Shown: in pieces, positions 21,045 through 30,231 of the stretch
Numbering within the stretch: position 1 is the stretch's first letter
Layout of the letters: the number at the start of each line of letters is the position of its first letter
From: JAEYKI01 sp036679405
GTDB lineage: Bacteria > Bacillota > Clostridia > Christensenellales > Christensenellaceae
Direction: 5' to 3'
Assembly (NCBI GenBank): GCA_036679405.1
Contig: JAVBVZ010000041.1
Location: forward strand, 1-51,819
DNA length: 51,819 nt
Notes under the pieces: generated by a model
Told to the model about the DNA's origin: nothing
Database searches by the model: none
What the model saw: the letters and a program-made list of their open reading frames with translations, nothing else
Position numbers and translations under genes: made by a program

Positions 21045-24000
21045 TTATACCGCCAAAGCGGCCGGTTTGCAACGTTTTAGTGACCCCAGGAACACGGTGA
21101 GTTCCCGGACAGAAGCGCTTTTAAAAACGATGACCGGCGGATTTGTGGCTTTAAAAAGCGCTTTTTCGCCCATCTTGGTTAAAAAGCGGATCAGGCGGTC
21201 CGGGTCAATATTTACATTTTCGCCATATTTAAGCTCTACCTCCGCTCCCTTGCGGATCACGCTTGCGATTCCCGCGTCATGCGCCATTTTTTTTATAAGC
21301 GCGCTGATGATCAGATTTTCCACTTCCCGGGGCGGCTTTCCGTACCGGTCGGTCAGCTCCAGGCGGACCTCTTTGATATCGCTTTGGGTCTGCACGCGGG
21401 AAATGGTTTTGTACATGTCCAGCTTGTGCGTTTCCTCCCCGATATACGTATCCGGGATATAGGCGGGCAGGGAAAGATCCACCGCCGTTTCAAATTCTTC
21501 TTCAAACACCGGCCGGTTGCCTTTTACGGCCTCGATCGCCTGCCGCATCATTTTGCAGTAGAGGCTGTAGCCCACGCTGGCCATGTGGCCGCTTTGCTCC
21601 GGGCCTAAAAGGTTTCCCGCGCCGCGGATCTGCAGATCGCGCATTGCGATTTTAAAGCCTGACCCAAGCTGCGTAAACTCCCGGATGGCCTGCAGGCGTT
21701 TTTTTGCGTTTTCGCCCATGATACCGCCGAGGTAAGTAAAGTATGCGTGGGAAATCTTGTCTCCCCGGCCCACCCGGCCTTTCAGCTGGTAAAGCTGGGA
21801 TAAGCCGAATTTGTCGGCTTCGTAAATGATGATGGTGTTGACTGCCGGTATATCGATGCCGGATTCTATGATGGTGGTGCAGACCAGCACGTCCGTGTTG
21901 CCTTCTATGAAATCCGAAACCGTCTTTTCGATCTGCGCCTCCCCCATCTGCCCGTGCACGGCCGCCACCCTGGCCCCGGAGACATTTTTCCTGACGTCCG
22001 AAAGCAAACGGTCCATCTGCTTGATCTGCCGGCAGACCAGATATACCTGCCCGCCGCGCCTGATCTCGTTTTGGATGGCGTCGCGCAGCAGGCTGTCCGA
22101 ATAACGCAGCACGTACGATTCGGTCTGTTTGCGGGATACGGGCGGTGTTTTGATGGTGGAAAGATCCCGTATGCCGATGAGGGACATCTCCAGCGTCCGC
22201 GGAATAGGGGTCGCCGAAAGGGTAAGCACATCCACCGATTGCTTTAAAAGCTTGATTTTTTCCTTGTGCGCCACACCGAAGCGCTGTTCTTCGTCCACTA
22301 TGAGCAGCCCGAGGTCGCGGAAAGCCACTTCTTTGGACAAAAGCTTGTGCGTACCGATGATGATATCCGTCTTTCCGTCCGCAAGATTTTTTAAAATCTC
22401 TTTGTGACGGGAAGCCGAAAACCGGCTCAGCATGTCTATCGCGACCGGGAACCCTTCAAAACGCTTTTTGAAAGTCGCAAGATGCTGGCGGGCCAGCAGC
22501 GTGGTGGGAACCAGCATGGCCGCCTGTTTTCCGTTCATAACGGCCTTGAAGCAGGCGCGCATGGCCACTTCTGTTTTTCCGTACCCCACGTCGCCTAAAA
22601 GCAGCCGGTCCATGACCCGGGCGGACTCCATGTCTTTTTTGATCTCGCCAAGGCTCTGCTCCTGCCCTTCGGTTTCTTCAAAATCAAAATTTTCTTCAAA
22701 CTGCCGCTGCCAGACGGTATCCGGGTCAAATTTGAATCCGCGTGCTTCAAAGCGGCTGGCGTAAAGCTCCACCAGGTCAAAGGCCAGCTTGGCGACCGAC
22801 TCCCTGACCTTGTTTTTTGTGTTGTCCCATTCCCGGCCCCCCAAACGGGACAGCGCGGGCGTTCCGTCTTCACTGCCGATATATTTTTGCACGCGGTCGA
22901 TTTGAGCGGTGGGAACATAAAGCTTGTCCCCGCCCTTGTATTCGATCTCCATGTACTCCGCCACGCTGCCCGCAGCCTGCATCTTTTTAAGGCCAAGGTA
23001 CCGGCCGCGGCCGTGTACTTCGTGCACGACATAGTCGCCGGGGGCAAGCTCGGTGAAAAGTTCTTCCGTCGTCTTTTTTGAGCGCGCCGGTTTTGCGCCT
23101 TTTTTGTGGACTTTGCCCCAGATATCCCATTCGCCCAGAAAATAGGTTTTTGCCTGCGGGATCTCAAATCCATAGTCTAAGACCTCCGGCGTAACAAACA
23201 CGCCTTCGCCGCCGGTCCCAACGGGCGCCAGTACGTCGAAATCCGAAAGCGCGCGGGAGAGCGCCGCGGCCTTTCCGCCTGCAAACAGCGCCACCCGGTA
23301 CCCTTTTTTAAGCCGGCTTTTGAGGCTGCCCGCCAGAAGGTCCATCTTTCCGCCGAACTGCGCCGCCTGCCGCATTTTAAAATCGACCGGCGGCTGCTTC
23401 CACCTGCCGGCGGCGACCGGCGCAATATCCAGGGTCCTCTCCCGTATGCGGGCCGCGGTTTCTTTTGCGTCAAGCAGAAGGTCTTTCTGTATGGGAAAAA
23501 GCTCTCCGATCTTCTCAAGCGAAGAAACAGCCGCTTCAAAGTCCGTTTTGTTTTTCTGCGCCTGCTTAAGCGCGCGCTCGAAATCGTCAAAAACAAAAAG
23601 TGCATCCGGAAAATAGTCCGTCACATCCGCCGTACGCGTCATGACCGGCAAAAAACTGTCCGCATTTTCAAATGTGCCGAACTCTGCGATCTGAAAGCTC
23701 ATTTCACGGGCGGCCGCCCCCAGCGGCGTTTCGTCTTCTTCAAAAGAATGCAGGTAGGCGCGCGCCTTTTCCTTCATTCCGCCGTCCAGAATGAATTCCG
23801 CCGCGGGGAAAAAACTTGCCTGCGCAAGTGGCTTTCCTTCCGACTTCTGGGTGCTTTCATTAAAATGGCGGATGCTTTCCACCTCGTCGTCAAAAAAGGT
23901 CACGCGGATGGGCGTGCCGTAACAGGGAGAGTATGCGTCCACAATTTCTCCGCGGCGCGCAAACTGTCCTTTTTCATACACCGTTTCCACACGCTCGTAT

Positions 24001-24449
24001 CCCATTTGCAGCAGCGTGTCCAAAAGCGCATCCACCGAATACCGTTTGCCCGCCGCAACACGCAGCGCCTGCTCCTTCAAAACGGCCGGGGGCATCATTT
24101 TCTGCTGCAGTGCCAGGACAGGCATATGGATCACGGAAGATTTTTTGGAAAAGACCGCTTCGATGCGCGCAAAAGCGCCTTCACGGCTTTTTGCGGCCAC
24201 CGTGCGCAGTTCAATATCCCGGGCGGGAAAAAGGATCCCTCTCTTTGCGCGGCGCGCGGCTTCTTCTGCCGTCGCGCTCACATAAACCACCCGGCGCCCG
24301 GTTTCTTTCGCCAGGAACAAAAGCAGCGGCATTGCGGCGTTTTGGGACACGCCAAGAATCGGGGCGGGCAGCTTCCCCCCCCGTATGGCTGAAATCAACT
24401 GCTTTGATTCATCCAGCTCAGCAATTGTCTGCCCTATCAGGTTTTGCAA
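21045..24449 (-). CDS. mfd: Transcription-repair coupling factor Mfd
   Basis: DNA translocase that dislodges RNA polymerase stalled at lesions and recruits UvrA. The 1134 residues contain UvrB-like N-terminal modules, the RNA-polymerase interaction domain (about 466-535, with GDYVVHEVHGRGRYLG), the RecG-like motor with Walker A GDVGYGKT (619-626) and the DEEQ box (VDEEQRFG), motif VI in KGRVGRGD, and a C-terminal autoinhibitory domain. The start is TTG with AGAGGTG upstream. It sits between pth and prsA, as pth-mfd are adjacent in Bacillus apart from a small gene missing here. Confidence 0.97.
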   Translation of the reverse strand: MQNLIGQTIAELDESKQLISAIRGGKLPAPILGVSQNAAMPLLLFLAKETGRRVVYVSATAEEAARRAKRGILFPARDIELRTVAAKSREGAFARIEAVFSKKSSVIHMPVLALQQKMMPPAVLKEQALRVAAGKRYSVDALLDTLLQMGYERVETVYEKGQFARRGEIVDAYSPCYGTPIRVTFFDDEVESIRHFNESTQKSEGKPLAQASFFPAAEFILDGGMKEKARAYLHSFEEDETPLGAAAREMSFQIAEFGTFENADSFLPVMTRTADVTDYFPDALFVFDDFERALKQAQKNKTDFEAAVSSLEKIGELFPIQKDLLLDAKETAARIRERTLDIAPVAAGRWKQPPVDFKMRQAAQFGGKMDLLAGSLKSRLKKGYRVALFAGGKAAALSRALSDFDVLAPVGTGGEGVFVTPEVLDYGFEIPQAKTYFLGEWDIWGKVHKKGAKPARSKKTTEELFTELAPGDYVVHEVHGRGRYLGLKKMQAAGSVAEYMEIEYKGGDKLYVPTAQIDRVQKYIGSEDGTPALSRLGGREWDNTKNKVRESVAKLAFDLVELYASRFEARGFKFDPDTVWQRQFEENFDFEETEGQEQSLGEIKKDMESARVMDRLLLGDVGYGKTEVAMRACFKAVMNGKQAAMLVPTTLLARQHLATFKKRFEGFPVAIDMLSRFSASRHKEILKNLADGKTDIIIGTHKLLSKEVAFRDLGLLIVDEEQRFGVAHKEKIKLLKQSVDVLTLSATPIPRTLEMSLIGIRDLSTIKTPPVSRKQTESYVLRYSDSLLRDAIQNEIRRGGQVYLVCRQIKQMDRLLSDVRKNVSGARVAAVHGQMGEAQIEKTVSDFIEGNTDVLVCTTIIESGIDIPAVNTIIIYEADKFGLSQLYQLKGRVGRGDKISHAYFTYLGGIMGENAKKRLQAIREFTQLGSGFKIAMRDLQIRGAGNLLGPEQSGHMASVGYSLYCKMMRQAIEAVKGNRPVFEEEFETAVDLSLPAYIPDTYIGEETHKLDMYKTISRVQTQSDIKEVRLELTDRYGKPPREVENLIISALIKKMAHDAGIASVIRKGAEVELKYGENVNIDPDRLIRFLTKMGEKALFKATNPPVIVFKSASVRELTVFLGSLKRCKPAALAV

Positions 24450-24507
24450 TGATGCACCTCTCTTTTTTAAGCCCCGGCTCCCTTACTGCGCGGCCGGGCC
24501 CTGCTTT

Positions 24508-25068
24508 TTATCCGTTGTACCTGCTCTGGGCCATCTGAACGCCTTCACCGATCAGACAGTCCACCGCCTCGGCGCACCGCTGAAACGTCTGTTCCGCTAC
24601 GTCGTTTTCGTCTCCGCTGAATTTTCCGAGCACATGAGGAATGGTCCCTTTGCCGCCTTCGGGTTTCCCGATGCCGATGCGGATCCGGGTAAACGCTTCG
24701 CTTTTTATATATCCTATAATGGATTTAAGCCCGTTGTGTCCGCCCGCGCTCCCGTTTTCACGGATGCGGAGGCTACCCAGCGGAAGGTCCATATCGTCCA
24801 CCAAAACAACAATGTCTTTTTCGGGCACCTTAAAATAATCCATAACGGCTGAAACCGCCCACCCGCTGTCGTTCATATAGGTCTGGGGTTTTACCAGCAG
24901 GATTTTTTTGCCGTGGGCAAATCCTTCCCCGATCTTTGCCTGGAATTTGCTTCCCTTAAGGCGGATCCCGTACTCCCTGGCCAGCAGATCGACCACGCGA
25001 AAGCCTGCGTTATGCCTTGTTTTTTTGTATTTCATGCCGGGATTGCCCAAGCCTATGATGCAAACCAT
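24508..25068 (-). CDS. pth: Peptidyl-tRNA hydrolase
   Basis: Releases tRNA from peptidyl-tRNA that drops off ribosomes. The 186 residues begin with GLGNPG at 6-11, contain the catalytic His19 (in TRHNAGF), the aspartate region DDMDLPLGSLRIR, and the substrate loop GSAGGHNGLKSI. The ATG at 25066-25068 is used because AAAGGAGG lies immediately upstream; a longer start would enter the preceding gene. It overlaps the HAD gene stop by one base (TAATG), implying coupled translation. Confidence 0.97.
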   Translation of the reverse strand: MVCIIGLGNPGMKYKKTRHNAGFRVVDLLAREYGIRLKGSKFQAKIGEGFAHGKKILLVKPQTYMNDSGWAVSAVMDYFKVPEKDIVVLVDDMDLPLGSLRIRENGSAGGHNGLKSIIGYIKSEAFTRIRIGIGKPEGGKGTIPHVLGKFSGDENDVAEQTFQRCAEAVDCLIGEGVQMAQSRYNG

Positions 25069-25799
25069 TACGCCTCCTTTGCGCCGGGCAGCGCCCGCGC
25101 CCAATCAAGCAGGTCGGAAAGCCCGCCGCCGGGGTACAGCCCCGGTTCATATGTTCCGATCTCAAAACCGGTGACCAAAAACACCTCAAAACCGAGCGCC
25201 GCGGCGCTCATGTCTTCCGAAATATTGTTCCCCACCATGATACACTGCTGTCCTTCAAGGCCGGTCTTCTTTAAAATTTCCTCATAATACCTGGGGTCCG
25301 GCTTTAAAAACCTGGAATTTTCATAATGCGAGACATAAGAAAAATCATCTAAGGAAAGCCCGGCCCATTTCAGCCGGGAAACGGCCGCGGGTAACGGGAA
25401 AACCGGCATGGTAGCCAGCACCGTACGGTATCCTTTTTCCCGAACGGTATCTAAGACCTGCCGCTGAAAATTTCCTTTTTTCTCAAGCAGCCAGGACAGC
25501 CCCTCGAACACCTGCGAATAAAATTCGTCCACCGCTCCTTTAAGCTGCTCTTTTCCCCGTCCTGTTTTTTCTTCTATATACCGAAAAAAAACATTGTCGT
25601 TAAAATCGCTCCCGTCGTTTTCCATCATGGCATAGCCCGCCTTGTTAAAAACGCGGAAGGCATAGTCCCGGTCGTCTGCAATTTTGGAAAGCAGTTCGCT
25701 TTTTTTTAAACGCACAAAATATTCTTTAAACATCCTGTCCGGGTTTACCGGAAGGAGCGTTCCATCTAAGTCAAAAAAAATTGCCTTTTTATTCTTCAT
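25068..25799 (-). CDS. HAD-superfamily phosphatase
   Basis: The 243 residues have the HAD motifs in order: nucleophile FFDLDGTLL (Asp10, Asp12), threonine in LATMPVFP, lysine in RFLKPDPRYYEEI, and the acidic motif MVGNNISEDM. The cap between motifs I and II is helical, as in subfamily I. Substrate cannot be told from sequence. I use the ATG at 25797-25799, which gives the motif at the usual distance; it overlaps glmU by 11 nt. In Bacillus, prs and ctc occupy this place between glmU and pth, so the gene is a local replacement. Confidence 0.88.
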   Translation of the reverse strand: MKNKKAIFFDLDGTLLPVNPDRMFKEYFVRLKKSELLSKIADDRDYAFRVFNKAGYAMMENDGSDFNDNVFFRYIEEKTGRGKEQLKGAVDEFYSQVFEGLSWLLEKKGNFQRQVLDTVREKGYRTVLATMPVFPLPAAVSRLKWAGLSLDDFSYVSHYENSRFLKPDPRYYEEILKKTGLEGQQCIMVGNNISEDMSAAALGFEVFLVTGFEIGTYEPGLYPGGGLSDLLDWARALPGAKEA

Positions 25800-27153
25800 T
25801 CCGTTTGTCTTTCCATTCTGTCTTAATAACCTGGCGGCTGCGCGCAATGGCCAGCGTATGCGGCGGAACATCGTCCGTAATGGTTGAGCCTGCGGCGATG
25901 TACGCGCCTTCGCCCACCCGCACCGGCGCGACCAGGTTGGAGTTGCAGCCGATAAACACGCCGTCTTCCACTACCGTCCGGTGCTTTCTTTTTCCGTCGT
26001 AATTTACAAATACCGTTCCGCAGCCAACATTGATTTTTTCACCCAGATCCGCATCCCCTATATAGGATAAGTGCGGCAGCTTTGTTCCCGCGCCGACCAC
26101 CGAATTTTTTACTTCCACAAAATCGCCGATCCGGCAGCCGGCCGCAATGCGCGTGCCCGGCCGCAGATAAGCATACGGGCCAACCGTGGTCTTCTCGCCA
26201 ACTTCGCTTTCCAGCAGCACCGAATTCTGGACCGTGCACCCGTCTTTGACAACGCTTTTATAAATGCGGCTGCCCGGATATAAAATAACGTCTTCGCCCA
26301 CTTCGCTTTCTTCTAAAACCACGCCCGGATAAATGACGGTGTCCCGCCCTATTTTTGTATGCGCGTCAATATAGGTATTGCCCGGATCGATCAGCGTAAC
26401 GCCGTTTTCCATATGCGCCTTGGCAATACGCCCGCGCAGCAGCGCGGAAACCTGCGCCAGCTGCACGCGGTCGTTAACCCCCAGGCACTGCTGCGCATCC
26501 ACGGTGACCGCACCCACCTTTTCCCCCGAAGCAATCAGAAGTTCCACCACATCGGTAAGGTAATATTCGCTCTTGGGCGGTTTGGGAACCAGCTCTTTTA
26601 AATATTTGACCAACAGGGGCGCTTTGATACAATAGACAAACGCATTGGCCTCGCGGACCTGCTTTTCCTCTGCCGAAGCATTGGCTTCTTCCACGATCCG
26701 AAGCACACAGCCCTCGCTGTCCCGTATGACCCTGCCGTAACCGGTTGGGTCGTCGTACAGGGCGGTCAGCACGACGCAGGCGCAATTTTGCTCTTCGGCC
26801 GCGCCGCAGACTTTTTGAATGGTGTCCGCCGTGACCAGCGGCATATCGCCCGGCAGGATAACCACATACCCGTCTTCCTGCAAATAAGGCGCCGCCTGCA
26901 TCACCGCGTGGCCGGTGCCCAGCCGTTCGGCCTGCTCGGCAAGCAAAACGTCTTCGCCCACCGCCTCGCGCAGACGGCCGTCCATTTGAGGACCGCCAAC
27001 CACGACTATTTTATTGATGCCCGCTTCCCGAAGGGCCAGGATCGGCCATGCGATCATGGGCAGGCCTGCCGCTTCGTGCAGCACCTTGGGCCTGGCCGAC
27101 TTCATCCGCGTTCCCTGTCCCGCCGCCAGCAGCACAGCCGTGTATTTTTTCAT
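25789..27153 (-). CDS. glmU: Bifunctional UDP-GlcNAc synthesis enzyme GlmU
   Basis: Acetylates glucosamine-1-phosphate and then couples it to UTP, giving UDP-GlcNAc for peptidoglycan and teichoic acids. The 454 residues have the uridyltransferase motif LLAAGQGTRM (8-17) and a left-handed beta-helix from about 250 onward with isoleucine/valine hexapeptide steps. The acetyltransferase active-site region (RPGTRIAAGCRIGDFVEVKN, then NYDGKRKHRT) is intact. The ATG follows GGAGAAAAGAGG. It is preceded by its own promoter and lies downstream of spoVG, as in Bacillus. Confidence 0.97.
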   Translation of the reverse strand: MKKYTAVLLAAGQGTRMKSARPKVLHEAAGLPMIAWPILALREAGINKIVVVGGPQMDGRLREAVGEDVLLAEQAERLGTGHAVMQAAPYLQEDGYVVILPGDMPLVTADTIQKVCGAAEEQNCACVVLTALYDDPTGYGRVIRDSEGCVLRIVEEANASAEEKQVREANAFVYCIKAPLLVKYLKELVPKPPKSEYYLTDVVELLIASGEKVGAVTVDAQQCLGVNDRVQLAQVSALLRGRIAKAHMENGVTLIDPGNTYIDAHTKIGRDTVIYPGVVLEESEVGEDVILYPGSRIYKSVVKDGCTVQNSVLLESEVGEKTTVGPYAYLRPGTRIAAGCRIGDFVEVKNSVVGAGTKLPHLSYIGDADLGEKINVGCGTVFVNYDGKRKHRTVVEDGVFIGCNSNLVAPVRVGEGAYIAAGSTITDDVPPHTLAIARSRQVIKTEWKDKRNEE

Positions 27154-27195
27154 CCTCTTTTCTCCTTCACTTAAACAATTCTTTTGTCCGGTCTT

Positions 27196-27224
27196 ATTTT
27201 ACCCGCAAAGCACCGGGCCGTCAA
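27196..27224 (-). promoter_or_regulatory. Sigma-A promoter of glmU-HAD-pth
   Basis: Minus-strand TTGACG (27219-27224), 17-bp spacer, TAAAAT (27196-27201). It lies just past the spoVG terminator, so glmU transcription need not depend on spoVG. Confidence 0.72.
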
Positions 27225-27252
27225 TAAAGCTTCGGCCCATGAAAGCATAAAG

Positions 27253-27278
27253 AAAAGCCCTTTTGCAAAAGGGCTTTT
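27253..27278 (-). terminator. Terminator after spoVG
   Basis: Perfect palindrome AAAAGCCCTTTT-GC-AAAAGGGCTTTT; minus-strand RNA continues with U-rich sequence. Located 22-47 nt past the spoVG stop. Confidence 0.85.
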
Positions 27279-27299
27279 TGATATGCACGTGTTTTTGCG

Positions 27300-27593
27300 T
27301 CAGCCTTCCGCTGCCGCTTTGTTATCCTTCATGTCTTCGGGCATTGATTCGTATTCCTGCAGAATCCGCTGCTGGATCAGCTCTCGTGTTTCCGAATTGA
27401 TTGGATGTGCAATATCTTTGTACTCGCCGCTCGGCGTTTTCCGGCTGGGCATTGCAATGAAAAGTCCGCTCTGCCCTTCGATCACCTTCATGTCGTGAAC
27501 CACAAACATATCGTCAAATGTGACCGAAACAATTGCCTTCATTTTTCCTAATGCTTCAATTTTTCTGATTCGGATATCTGTTATGTTCATCAT
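27300..27593 (-). CDS. spoVG: Septation/sporulation regulator SpoVG
   Basis: Small nucleic-acid-binding regulator that affects septation and cortex formation in Bacillus and is widespread in Firmicutes. The 97 residues start MMNITDIRIRKIE and keep the family core VTFDDMFVVHDMKVIEG and FIAMPSRKTPSGEYKDIAHPI. Two consecutive ATGs are present; GTGGTGGAGG precedes them. It is expressed from a sigma-H-like promoter and ends at a terminator before glmU. The gene pair spoVG-glmU is a conserved Firmicute landmark. Confidence 0.97.
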   Translation of the reverse strand: MMNITDIRIRKIEALGKMKAIVSVTFDDMFVVHDMKVIEGQSGLFIAMPSRKTPSGEYKDIAHPINSETRELIQQRILQEYESMPEDMKDNKAAAEG

Positions 27594-27638
27594 ATTTCCT
27601 CCACCACTTAGCTATGATTAGACTTCTCCTACTTCTTT

Positions 27639-27667
27639 ATATTCTCCACAAACCGCAAAAATCCTTT
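27639..27667 (-). promoter_or_regulatory. Sigma-H-type promoter of spoVG
   Basis: Minus-strand AAAGGATTT (27659-27667), 11-bp spacer, GGAGAATAT (27639-27647). Both fit the Bacillus sigma-H consensus RNAGGAWWW - 11/12 bp - RNNGAATWW exactly, and the spoVG gene of B. subtilis is the classic sigma-H target. No good sigma-A promoter was found for spoVG. Leader about 40 nt. Confidence 0.8.
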
Positions 27668-27731
27668 TTTGCTGACAATTTAATACGATTTTATCCGTTT
27701 TTTTGCTGTGAAAAGATATTTCATTAACCAG

Positions 27732-27760
27732 TTGATTAAAAAGCAGGGAATCAGTATAAT
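27732..27760 (+). promoter_or_regulatory. Sigma-A promoter of murC
   Basis: TTGATT (27732-27737), 17-bp spacer, TATAAT (27755-27760). Transcription should begin near 27767, so the TTG at 27778 is too close for a ribosome site and the ATG at 27790 is the better start. Confidence 0.82.
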
Positions 27761-27789
27761 ATACCCAGTAACGAATATTGGAGAAACAT

Positions 27790-29169
27790 ATGATCGATCT
27801 AAACGAATATAAGGGCAAGCGCGTTCACTTTATCGGAATCGGCGGATGCTCCATGAGCGGGCTGGCCCAAATCCTTAAAACAAATGGTTTTCATGTCACT
27901 GGAAGCGATTTGAAAGAATCGGCATTTACCGAGAAATTAAAAAACCTCGACATTCCCTACACCATCGGGCACGATCAGAAAAACGTGGCCGGCGCCGACC
28001 TGGTGATTTACACGGCGGCCATCAAGCCCGCCAACCCCGAATATGCCTGGGCACAGGAAAACGGCCTCCCCATGCTGGAGCGTTCCGTCCTTTTAGGCAT
28101 GCTCTCTTCCCGCTACGGCAGGGTCGCCTGTATATCCGGATGCCACGGAAAAACCACCATCACCTCCATGCTTGCGCTCATTATGCAGACGGCGGATGTG
28201 GACTGTACGGTCCATGTGGGCGGAATGGTAGACTTTCTGGGCGGCGGCGTAAAGCTTGGAACAAGCGATATCTTCATCACCGAAGCCTGCGAATACGTCA
28301 AAAGTTTTTTAACGCTCTCTCCCACTTACATACTGGTCAACAATATCGACGACGACCATCTGGACGTCTACCGGGATATTGAAGATATTTACCAGACCTT
28401 TGCGGAATTTGTACGCAAACTGAAAAATGATGGAAATACGCTCATTTTAAATGTGAGCGACCCGCTGACCCGGCGTCTTTCCGGCGAGGTGTCCTGCCGG
28501 GTGATCACCTACGGGACCGAAGACGCGGACTGGTCGCTCTCGGACGTCGCTTTTGACAAAATGGGCAACGCGGGCGCCGTTATCACCTCACACGGCTGTC
28601 CCATGGGCAAGATCAAACTGAACGTGCCCGGACTGCACAACCTTGAAAACGCGCTGGCCGCCTGCCTGTACGCATACGAAGTGTTCGGCGTCGGCCTGGA
28701 TACCTGCGCGCAGGCCCTTGCAGGCTATCACCTGGCCGGAAGGCGTTTTGAACTGATAGGCGAAAAAAACGGCGTAAAGATCTTTCACGACTACGCGCAT
28801 CACCCAAGCGAGATCAAAGCCTGCCTTGCGGCCGCGCACATCTACCCGCACAAAAAGCTTTGGGTCGTTTTTCAGTGCAATTCTTTTACGCGGGCAAGGA
28901 CGCTGCGCATAAAATACGGCACCAGCTTTTTTGACGCGGACGAAGTGCTGGTTCCCGACCTGTATCCCGGCCGGGACATTGACCGCGGCGATATCCACGC
29001 CACCGATCTGGTTAATGAGATCAACAAAAATTCGGGAAACGCAAGATACCTCCCTTCCTTTGTCGATATACGGGATTATCTCCGTCAAAACTGGCAGGAA
29101 GGCGACATTGTGGTCACGCTGGGCTCGGGGGACGTAAACAAACAGCAGTTTGTTCTTTTTGAAGACTGA
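27790..29169 (+). CDS. murC: UDP-N-acetylmuramate--L-alanine ligase
   Basis: Adds the first amino acid of the peptidoglycan stem peptide. The 459 residues contain the N-terminal UDP-binding GIGGCSMSGLA, the ATP-binding loop GCHGKTTITS (most MurC have GTHGKTT, so Thr is replaced by Cys here), and the C-terminal DYAHHPSEIKA motif. The ATG at 27790-27792 has GGAG six bases upstream. It stands alone, divergent from spoVG, and ends at a bidirectional terminator. Confidence 0.96.
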   Translation: MIDLNEYKGKRVHFIGIGGCSMSGLAQILKTNGFHVTGSDLKESAFTEKLKNLDIPYTIGHDQKNVAGADLVIYTAAIKPANPEYAWAQENGLPMLERSVLLGMLSSRYGRVACISGCHGKTTITSMLALIMQTADVDCTVHVGGMVDFLGGGVKLGTSDIFITEACEYVKSFLTLSPTYILVNNIDDDHLDVYRDIEDIYQTFAEFVRKLKNDGNTLILNVSDPLTRRLSGEVSCRVITYGTEDADWSLSDVAFDKMGNAGAVITSHGCPMGKIKLNVPGLHNLENALAACLYAYEVFGVGLDTCAQALAGYHLAGRRFELIGEKNGVKIFHDYAHHPSEIKACLAAAHIYPHKKLWVVFQCNSFTRARTLRIKYGTSFFDADEVLVPDLYPGRDIDRGDIHATDLVNEINKNSGNARYLPSFVDIRDYLRQNWQEGDIVVTLGSGDVNKQQFVLFED

Positions 29170-29204
29170 TTTTTAAAGATCCGCAAAGCCGGATACCCTT
29201 TTAT

Positions 29205-29236
29205 AAAAAACCATGCACGGCCGTGCATGGTTTTTT
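29205..29236. terminator. Bidirectional terminator between murC and the serine acetyltransferase gene
   Basis: A perfect 32-nt palindrome (AAAAAACCATGCACGG and its complement), with a U-run in RNA from either strand. It serves the two convergent genes. Confidence 0.92.
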
Positions 29237-29254
29237 GCTTTTAATCCCGGGCCT

Positions 29255-30166
29255 TTATTTCTTGATGATCGGCGAAGGCTGCGCGTTATAGACGGTGGAA
29301 TAAGGCTCTACCGAAGTCATGAGCCAGACATTGCCGCCGATGACGCTGTGTTGTCCGATCACCGTATCGCCGCCCAGAATGGTCGCGCCCGAATAGATGA
29401 CCACATGGTCTTCAATATTGGGATGGCGTTTGATGCCCTTTACGGGATTGCCGTGCTCGTCCAATTCAAAACTTTTTGCGCCCAGGGTGACGCCCTGATA
29501 GATCTTGACATGGCTGCCGATCACACAGGTCTCTCCAATCACCACGCCGGTGCCGTGGTCAATGAAAAAATATTCCCCCACCGTTGCGCCCGGGTGGATG
29601 TCTATGCCTGTTTTCTGATGCGCAAATTCGGTCATGATGCGGGGCAACAGCGGTACGTTCAGTTCAAACAGCCTGTGCGCCAGCCTGAAAATACTGATAG
29701 CCTCAAACGCGGGATAGGAAAGCAGGATCTCTTCTTTGGAGACCGCCGCAGGGTCGCCGTTATAGGCGGCCTGGATATCCGTATTAAGCACGGAAGCGAT
29801 TTTTGGCAGGCTGTCCATAAACGCAATGGTGATTTTCTGCGCGGCTTCCTTGCATTCGTCGCAGTCCGCGCCGTTTTTGTTTTGGCGCCTGCATTTGTTC
29901 ACCATAAAGTCGCGGCATATTTCATATAGCAGAATCGCGCCCTGCTGCAGGCGGTCACACACCACCATGTCCAGAAAATCCGTATTTTTGATATTCCTCT
30001 GATAGATGTTCGGAAACATTGCCGAGCGGATGAGGTCGATCAGTTTTTCCACCCTGCCCTTCATCCCGAAACCGCTGATGTTGTCTTCCGCCATGTTTTC
30101 AATGTTGATCCGTGTCAGGTCTTCGGCCAGTTTAAGGGCTTCAGCCTGCAGCCATTCCTTGATCAT
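29255..30166 (-). CDS. cysE: Serine O-acetyltransferase
   Basis: Makes O-acetylserine from serine and acetyl-CoA for cysteine synthesis. The 303 residues have a long helical N-terminal region (about 1-190) and a C-terminal left-handed beta-helix with hexapeptide repeats. The active-site stretch HPGATVGEYFFIDHGTG and the following VIGETCVIG are intact. The ATG at 30164-30166 is used, with GGAGG 8 nt upstream; a TTG six codons earlier lies before that site. It is divergent from metA, and the two promoters overlap. The N-terminal region is longer than in E. coli CysE, as in the EpsC-type enzymes. Confidence 0.93.
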   Translation of the reverse strand: MIKEWLQAEALKLAEDLTRINIENMAEDNISGFGMKGRVEKLIDLIRSAMFPNIYQRNIKNTDFLDMVVCDRLQQGAILLYEICRDFMVNKCRRQNKNGADCDECKEAAQKITIAFMDSLPKIASVLNTDIQAAYNGDPAAVSKEEILLSYPAFEAISIFRLAHRLFELNVPLLPRIMTEFAHQKTGIDIHPGATVGEYFFIDHGTGVVIGETCVIGSHVKIYQGVTLGAKSFELDEHGNPVKGIKRHPNIEDHVVIYSGATILGGDTVIGQHSVIGGNVWLMTSVEPYSTVYNAQPSPIIKK

Positions 30167-30202
30167 ACGGGCCACCTCCGGCAATTTTTTTGTCTGTAAG
30201 TG

Positions 30203-30231
30203 TATACAACTATTTTATTATAAAGTATAAT
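30203..30231 (+). promoter_or_regulatory. Probable sigma-A promoter of metA
   Basis: TATACA (30203-30208), 17-bp spacer, TATAAT (30226-30231). The -35 is weak (4 of 6). Its spacer contains the -10 of the opposite serine acetyltransferase promoter. The leader would be only about 35 nt, too short for a SAM riboswitch. Confidence 0.55.
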
